This document shows positions 61,601-64,000 of a DNA stretch of 64,000 bases, in pieces. A program made the translations under genes and the position numbers. Numbering within the stretch: position 1 is the stretch's first letter; each line of letters starts with the position of its first letter. The stretch is from Ridgeia piscesae (taxonomy: Eukaryota > Annelida > Polychaeta > Sabellida > Siboglinidae). Below the pieces are notes generated by a model. It searched no databases, was not told the DNA's origin, and saw only the letters and a program-made list of their open reading frames with translations. The stretch covers positions 1 through 64,000 of the forward strand of contig JAODUO010000864.1 of assembly GCA_025642075.2 (NCBI GenBank), in the 5' to 3' direction.

Positions 61601-63438
61601 TCAATACCATCAGAATTCACGCTGTGGCTCAACAAGACCAGTCTCATAATCAAGGGTGATGCAAAAGTCATCAAAAGTTGGATGGGTATGCTAAGAAGCT
61701 GAGCTGATAAGCAAGATTAAATAGACAGTTTTCAGGCTGATTTAATGTTGTCAGGAAGTGTTCCACAAAGTCAGCGGCGACTGAGAAGGTTTGAGTTCCA
61801 GTGTTTGTCTTGACTCTGGGACAGCAAGTGAATTTGAGCTTGATGACCGGAGCTGGCTGTGCTGTCTTGCAGGTGTGAGTGTTGGCAGCAAATATGAGGG
61901 TTGTTTAGATGACCAGAGATTCTGACTGACCAATACTAACCATTAGATTGCGGGCCACATGTGATTGTGACCGACCTGTATGGCCTGGGAGATTGTGCCT
62001 GACCTGTATGACCTGAGAGATTGTGACTGACCTGTACGACCTGAGAGATTATGACTCACCTGTATGACCCAAGTGAGCAGGTCTTTCTGTGGCTCATGCG
62101 TGATGTTGGGGTGTCCGTTGAGTTGCTGTAGCATCTCCAGGATGTTGCTGTCTCCACCCAGTGCTCTGTCGATGAAGCCAAAGTTGTGGCCGGCGTCATG
62201 GGCCCGCTGCTCTTCATACAGGGCCAGGCCAATCAGATGCAGCACCTGTCAGCATGTCAGCATGTCAGCACAGCTGTCAGCTCATGTCAGCACAAACTGT
62301 CACATGTCAGCACAGCTTGTCATGCTACATGTCAGCACAAACTGTCACATGTCAGCACAGCTTGTCATGTTACATGTCAGCACAAACTGTCCATGTCAGC
62401 ACAGCTTGTCATGCACATGTCAGACAAACTGTCACATGTCAGCACAGCTTGTCATGCTACATGTCAGCACAAACTGTCACATGTCAGCACAGCTTGTCAT
62501 GACATGTCAGACAAACTGTCACATGTCAGCACAGCTTGTCATGTTACATGTCAGCACAAACTGTCACATGTCAGCACAGCTTGTCATGTTACATTGCGCA
62601 CATGTCAGCACAGTGTCAGTACATGTCAGCACAACTGTCACGTCAGCACAGCTTGTCATGCAACATGTCAGCACAAACTGTCACATTAGTCAGCACAGCT
62701 TGTCATGCCACATGTCAGAAGAAACTGTCAGCACATCAGCACAGCTTGTCATGTTACATGTCAGCACAGACTGTCACATTGTATGGCAGCATAAACAATC
62801 ATGTTACATTGACTGCCTTATGACAGCGCAGTTTGTCAGGTTACATGTCAGCACAGACTGCTATGTTCAACGTTAGCACAGACTGTGACATGTTTGCATA
62901 AACTGTCATGTTACACGTGAACACAGAATGTGACATTATATGCCAGCAGAGAATGTCACACTACATGTCAGCATAAACTGCCATGTTATAGGTCACAGTC
63001 ATTTCAAATACACAGACGTTACTACAAGTATGCTTACAGATCCTGATTTTCCATTTGGAGTACTGGCTAAGCCCTTCTTAAAATCCTGTTTCACAAAAAA
63101 GGTAAACCGTGTCTCAAATGACCTTTTAATTTTGTAAGGGCAAATGTTGTTTTTGCAAAAGAGTGGCATGTTTCAAAACGGCCACTCAGTTGGCAAGTTG
63201 CTTACTGCACCAGTGCCAGATGTTCACAGCCGAGTTCCAACATTTGAGATGCTGGTAAACGCTAACATGTCACATGACTTCACCTTCTCGAACTGCGTCT
63301 CCGACCACGACCTTGACCTCTTGGCAGTGGTTCGCTTGAGGAGTAGACGGATGAGGTAGAGCAGGAGGTCGGAGTGGAGCAGGTTGGTGACGGGGGTGTA
63401 CCCCGCTGCAAACGGGGGTGGCAACGGAGGGGGCAACG
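39291..63438 (-). CDS. UBR1/UBR2-type N-recognin E3 ubiquitin ligase, C-terminal 19 exons
   Basis: Nineteen exons join in phase: 63438-63284, 62245-62060, 60782-60535, 60115-59954, 59586-59446, 57407-57240, 56826-56729, 55559-55448, 54544-54484, 53533-53446, 52978-52826, 51728-51486, 50915-50375, 49995-49862, 45703-45598, 43977-43831, 40603-40433, 39971-39870 and 39432-39291, giving 1051 residues to the stop. The family binds N-degron substrates and ubiquitinates them with a RAD6-type E2 in cytosol and nucleus. Seen here: VLHLIGLALYEEQ, a charged helix (ERERKRKAELAAKRRLRIMA), RING-H2 cysteines and histidines (CILCQ, TCGHVMHADCW, FLCPLC), and the C-terminal zinc domain ending in IEWQHL. That ending and LCLVCGKMLCSQSYCC are closest to vertebrate UBR2. 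The UBR box and ClpS-like region lie outside the window. The acidic linker is greatly expanded. Confidence 0.93.
40140..40425. repeat. Degenerate GTGACACTGATGTCACAC repeats beside a UBR donor
   Basis: About ten loose units of CACAGTGACAC and ATGTCACACAG, running up to the donor of exon 40603-40433. The donor itself reads GTCAGTGTCACAGG on the sense strand, similar to the ATCAGTGTCAC of the units. Confidence 0.6.
40754..40850 (-). mobile_element. Short interspersed element, truncated copy 3
   Basis: TGCCACCTCACGGAGCCTGG followed by an imperfect match to the element core (CAGCCATAATTCCTGCTTCA, then TTCTGTTTATTTTGTAG) as at 12660-12750. Its end coincides with the start of the 47-bp array. Confidence 0.6.
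40851..43775. repeat. 47-bp minisatellite, about 62 copies, in a UBR intron
   Basis: A 2.9-kb array of a 47-bp unit with core TTCAGTAGTGCACTGATGAG and GTACTGAGATGGGGTAAAGA, ending CACCTGC. Variants (ACACC/ACGCC, TACTG/TAGTG/TAATG, AGATG/GGATG/ACATG) are interspersed and partly clustered. It starts at the edge of the truncated element at 40754 and occupies most of the intron between exons 43977-43831 and 40603-40433. Confidence 0.96.
43978..45158. other. UBR intron, left part; nothing certain
   Basis: No exon recognised. A GC-richer patch with ATTGG/CCAAT motifs at about 44510-44720 could be a buried regulatory or repeat sequence. The short frames are unsupported. Confidence 0.35.
45159..45510 (-). 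mobile_element. LINE (L2/CR1 type) ORF2 C-terminal relic
   Basis: The minus strand encodes YLTHLLYPRPHNPHLQ, then FGVTGPAIWNELSLALRDA and FKCHLKTYLFKR before a stop. 'F.V.GP..WN.LP..LR.......FK..LKT.LF' is the standard C-terminal end of L2/CR1-like LINE proteins. Upstream (45440-45510) the match continues in a degraded form. It is in sense orientation within the UBR gene. Confidence 0.75.
45715..49360. repeat. 33-bp minisatellite, about 110 copies, in a UBR intron
   Basis: A 3.6-kb array of a 33-bp unit: plus strand ATAATGTTGAGATCATGTGA then GAGGGCAAGGTTC. Variants TTG/GTG/CGG are scattered. The most homogeneous stretch is at about 46600-48250, and the right edge (48350-49140) is degraded by small deletions. 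Because 33 is divisible by three, frames are open on both strands for up to 248 codons; these are not genes. It begins about 15 bp from the acceptor of exon 45703-45598. Confidence 0.97.
49362..49861. other. UBR intron remainder; nothing recognised
   Basis: AT-rich with a short TA run at 49531-49552. No exon or element. Confidence 0.4.
50375..50915 (-). other. UBR exon with nine in-frame 19-residue acidic repeats
   Basis: The exon (541 nt) consists of a 57-bp unit repeated about nine times (one unit is 54 bp), followed by the unique end EDEEALLKTYLHLRHTA. Each unit encodes ESMDTESEAGDCDDC plus VVVV, with D/E and C/R variants. In UBR1/UBR2 this position is a short acidic, poorly conserved linker before the C-terminal helical part. 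Each unit also starts with TTGTAG|AGTCG, identical to the acceptor used at the exon start, so skipping any number of units keeps the frame. Confidence 0.85.
51040..51455. repeat. About 16-bp repeat (CTCCCCTAAAGTACCA) in a UBR intron
   Basis: About 25 imperfect units lying between the donor of exon 51728-51486 and the acceptor of the repeat exon. Short derivatives continue to about 50935. Confidence 0.9.
51729..52374. other. UBR intron, AT-rich; nothing recognised
   Basis: No coding or mobile features. Confidence 0.4.
52375..52625. repeat. About 25-bp repeat (ATGAGTACTTATATTTATTA)
   Basis: Ten units with small length variants (with or without AACATG) in a UBR intron. Confidence 0.9.
53534..54483. 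other. UBR intron; nothing recognised
   Basis: Non-coding. The open frame from 54377 on the plus strand overlaps a UBR exon on the opposite strand and is a shadow. Confidence 0.4.
54660..54990. mobile_element. Possible SINE-like tail with AT-rich flank
   Basis: TTTATTTCTTATATAGCGCC then CCATCCAGATAATTGTTCTG and GGACGCTTTATAA resemble the 'TATATAGCGCC...GGCGCTTTATA' tail common to tRNA-derived SINEs in marine invertebrates. A poorer relative is at 21095-21140. No head could be identified. Confidence 0.35.
55560..56260. repeat. Acceptor-carrying repeat array in a UBR intron
   Basis: About nine to ten units of 60-80 bp made of CAACAACAATAACACTTCTC, TGTCAACTACAACACCTCTC and TATCAACAACACCATCAACA. 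On the sense (minus) strand each unit contains GTTGACAGAG or a close variant. That is the acceptor sequence of the adjoining exon (GTTGACAG|AGG at 55559). The plus-strand 276-codon frame (Asn/Thr/Gln-rich) is an artefact of repeat phasing. Confidence 0.88.
57240..57407 (-). other. UBR exon with the RING C-terminal Cys pair
   Basis: Encodes FFDAILAKERRRTLRFRH, then YDIDKGEFLCPLCETLSNSV and LPIIPHL. CPLC followed by a Val-Leu-Pro-Ile-Ile-Pro block is the conserved end of the RING-H2 region in UBR1/UBR2. The exon is preceded (59586-59446 and 60115-59954) by the exons carrying TCGHVMHADCW and CILCQ. Confidence 0.9.
57485..57665. repeat. 27-bp repeat (AATGATCTCAATGTTGTGTG)
   Basis: About six units of 27-29 bp in a UBR intron. 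The unit is divisible by three, so frames are open on both strands. Confidence 0.88.
57670..58735. other. UBR intron; nothing recognised
   Basis: AT-rich non-coding. The short frames at 58363-58699 are unsupported. Confidence 0.4.
58740..59450. repeat. Donor-carrying minisatellite beside a UBR exon
   Basis: About 17 units of 37-43 bp: GTGTGGGACTGACCTCTGTC followed by CTGGGG-TTGGTCACTA. On the sense strand each unit reads GACAGAGGTCAGTCC. The real donor of exon 59586-59446 is GGCAGAG|GTCAGTCCCACACC. Each unit is therefore a copy of the exon's last bases plus the donor and first intron bases, with only one or two changes. Confidence 0.92.
60283..60532. repeat. (CA)n-rich stretch and (AAGTGT)n hexamer array
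   Basis: Loose CA-rich sequence to 60418, then about 18 units of AAGTGT (60423-60531) that stop at the donor of exon 60782-60535. Confidence 0.93.
60783..62059. other. UBR intron; loose GAGATTGTGACC repeats
   Basis: A weak, degenerate periodicity of GAGATTGTGACTGACCTGTA near 61950-62050, next to the donor of exon 62245-62060 (ACTCACCTGTATGACC), and looser relatives from 61260. AT-rich elsewhere. No exon. Confidence 0.4.
62246..62890. repeat. Minisatellite beside a UBR acceptor
   Basis: About 18 units of variable length built on ATGTCAGCACA, AACTGTCAC and GCTTGTCATG. The first bases (CTGTCAGCATGTCAGC) overlap the acceptor of exon 62245-62060. On the sense strand units contain GACAGTTTGTGCTGACA, close to the acceptor-exon junction GACAG|GTGCTGCA. 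Degraded copies continue to about 62990. Confidence 0.85.
62891..63283. other. UBR intron remainder; nothing recognised
   Basis: Degraded edge of the array, then unique non-coding sequence up to the donor of exon 63438-63284. Confidence 0.4.
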
Positions 63439-63474
63439 CTGCAACAAATGTGTGACATTGCAGTGTCACTGTAG

Positions 63475-63785
63475 AGTGGGTGGCGCAGAGGTAACACTTT
63501 GGACTCTCGACTAAGAGAACCCGGGTTCGAATGCTGTGCTGCGGTGTTAAAACCTTGGGGAAGTTTGTTCACTCTACATTGCTCTAGTTCACTCAGCTGT
63601 ATGAATGAGTACCTAGCGCTAGACAGTGGTGGATATTTGTGTGAGTAGCCTTCGTGTATTAATTGCAGCATGGCTGGATACTTCCCAGAGAATTTGATTG
63701 AACCGGTCTGCCAGGGAAGTAAAGTGTAAAGTACTTTGAGCAATCCTGAGGACTGGATAGTGCGCTATATAAGAACTTGCCTGTA
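63475..63785 (+). mobile_element. tRNA-derived SINE, copy C (best preserved)
   Basis: The head GTGGGTGGCGCAGAGGTAAC (A-box-like) and CCCGGGTTCGAATGC (B-box-like) give a tRNA-like promoter. The body has TTGCTCTAGTTCACTCAGCT, ATGAATGAGTACCT, TTCGTGTATTAATTGCAGC and CCCAGAGAA, and the tail has GAGCAATCCTGAGGACTGGA and GTGCGCTATATAAGAAC. It matches copies A and B in order. It lies in a UBR intron just upstream of exon 63438-63284, antisense to the gene. Confidence 0.82.
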
Positions 63786-64000
63786 CCTTCATACCTCACA
63801 ACTGTCAGATAGACTTAATGGTGCCTAACAATGACATCTCAAAACAATAACAAATGTACACAGGTTGGCCATTTGTTTGACTATGTATTCAGTTGAATAT
63901 CTTACATAATAAATGTTTACTATTCGAGTTACAGAAATTTAATAATAATTTCTGTGATCGCATGTCTCGGACTGCGATAAACTTATGTCTGTGGTTGCAT
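63786..64000. other. UBR intron continuing past the window edge
   Basis: AT-rich; no exon recognised. Confidence 0.4.

Noticed and set aside
63480..63545. tRNA gene
   Set aside because: A- and B-box-like sequences are present but no tRNA cloverleaf closes, and the same sequence plus a shared body recurs at 25.3 and 26.0 kb, so it is a SINE.

Overview
The window is nuclear DNA from an animal, most likely a marine invertebrate (mollusc, brachiopod or invertebrate deuterostome; I cannot narrow it further). Genes are split by GT-AG introns, the non-coding DNA is AT-rich, relics of RTE-like and CR1/L2-like LINEs, tRNA-derived SINEs and fold-back DNA elements are frequent, and tandem arrays occupy a large part of the introns. 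There are no operons, rRNA genes or CRISPR arrays.

Four genes can be reconstructed with consistent splice phases. (1) A plus-strand BTB-BACK-Kelch gene (8180-15678): a tiny first coding exon, a 5.7-kb intron and one large exon with a one-base frameshift in the Kelch part. (2) A plus-strand peripherin/RDS-like tetraspanin (17780-27366; six exons, 324 residues). (3) A second peripherin-like tetraspanin on the minus strand (32534 down to 28114; five exons, 424 residues) with an unusual repeat, acidic and basic tail. Genes 2 and 3 are tail to tail, about 750 bp apart. Each has a perfect TGACGTCA site 85-92 bp before its start codon, and each has a different 23-bp tandem array in the same intron position. 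(4) The C-terminal 1051 codons of a UBR1/UBR2-type N-recognin E3 ligase on the minus strand (63438 down to 39291; 19 exons). Its UBR box and ClpS-like region would lie to the right of the window.

Layout: 1-3065 holds an unrecognised exon candidate, RTE LINE fragments in opposite orientations and a possible small secreted protein. 3464-4124, 6505-6840 and 6843-7710 are fold-back or short mobile elements. 8000-16455 is the Kelch gene, whose stop codon lies inside the first unit of a minisatellite. 17.7-32.6 kb is the tetraspanin pair; intron 1 of the first carries an inverted pair of copies of a PIN-like/CXC-domain gene relic. 33.0-39.0 kb is mostly repeats, a TTAA-flanked MITE and one metalloprotease-like exon candidate. 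39.3-64.0 kb is the UBR gene and its introns.

The most distinctive signal is where the tandem arrays sit. In the UBR gene several arrays start exactly at an exon edge, and their units copy a splice acceptor (50.4-50.9 and 55.56-56.26 kb), a splice donor (58.74-59.45 kb) or the end of the coding region with its stop codon (39.07-39.31 kb). One array has become in-frame coding sequence of nine 19-residue units, each with its own potential acceptor.
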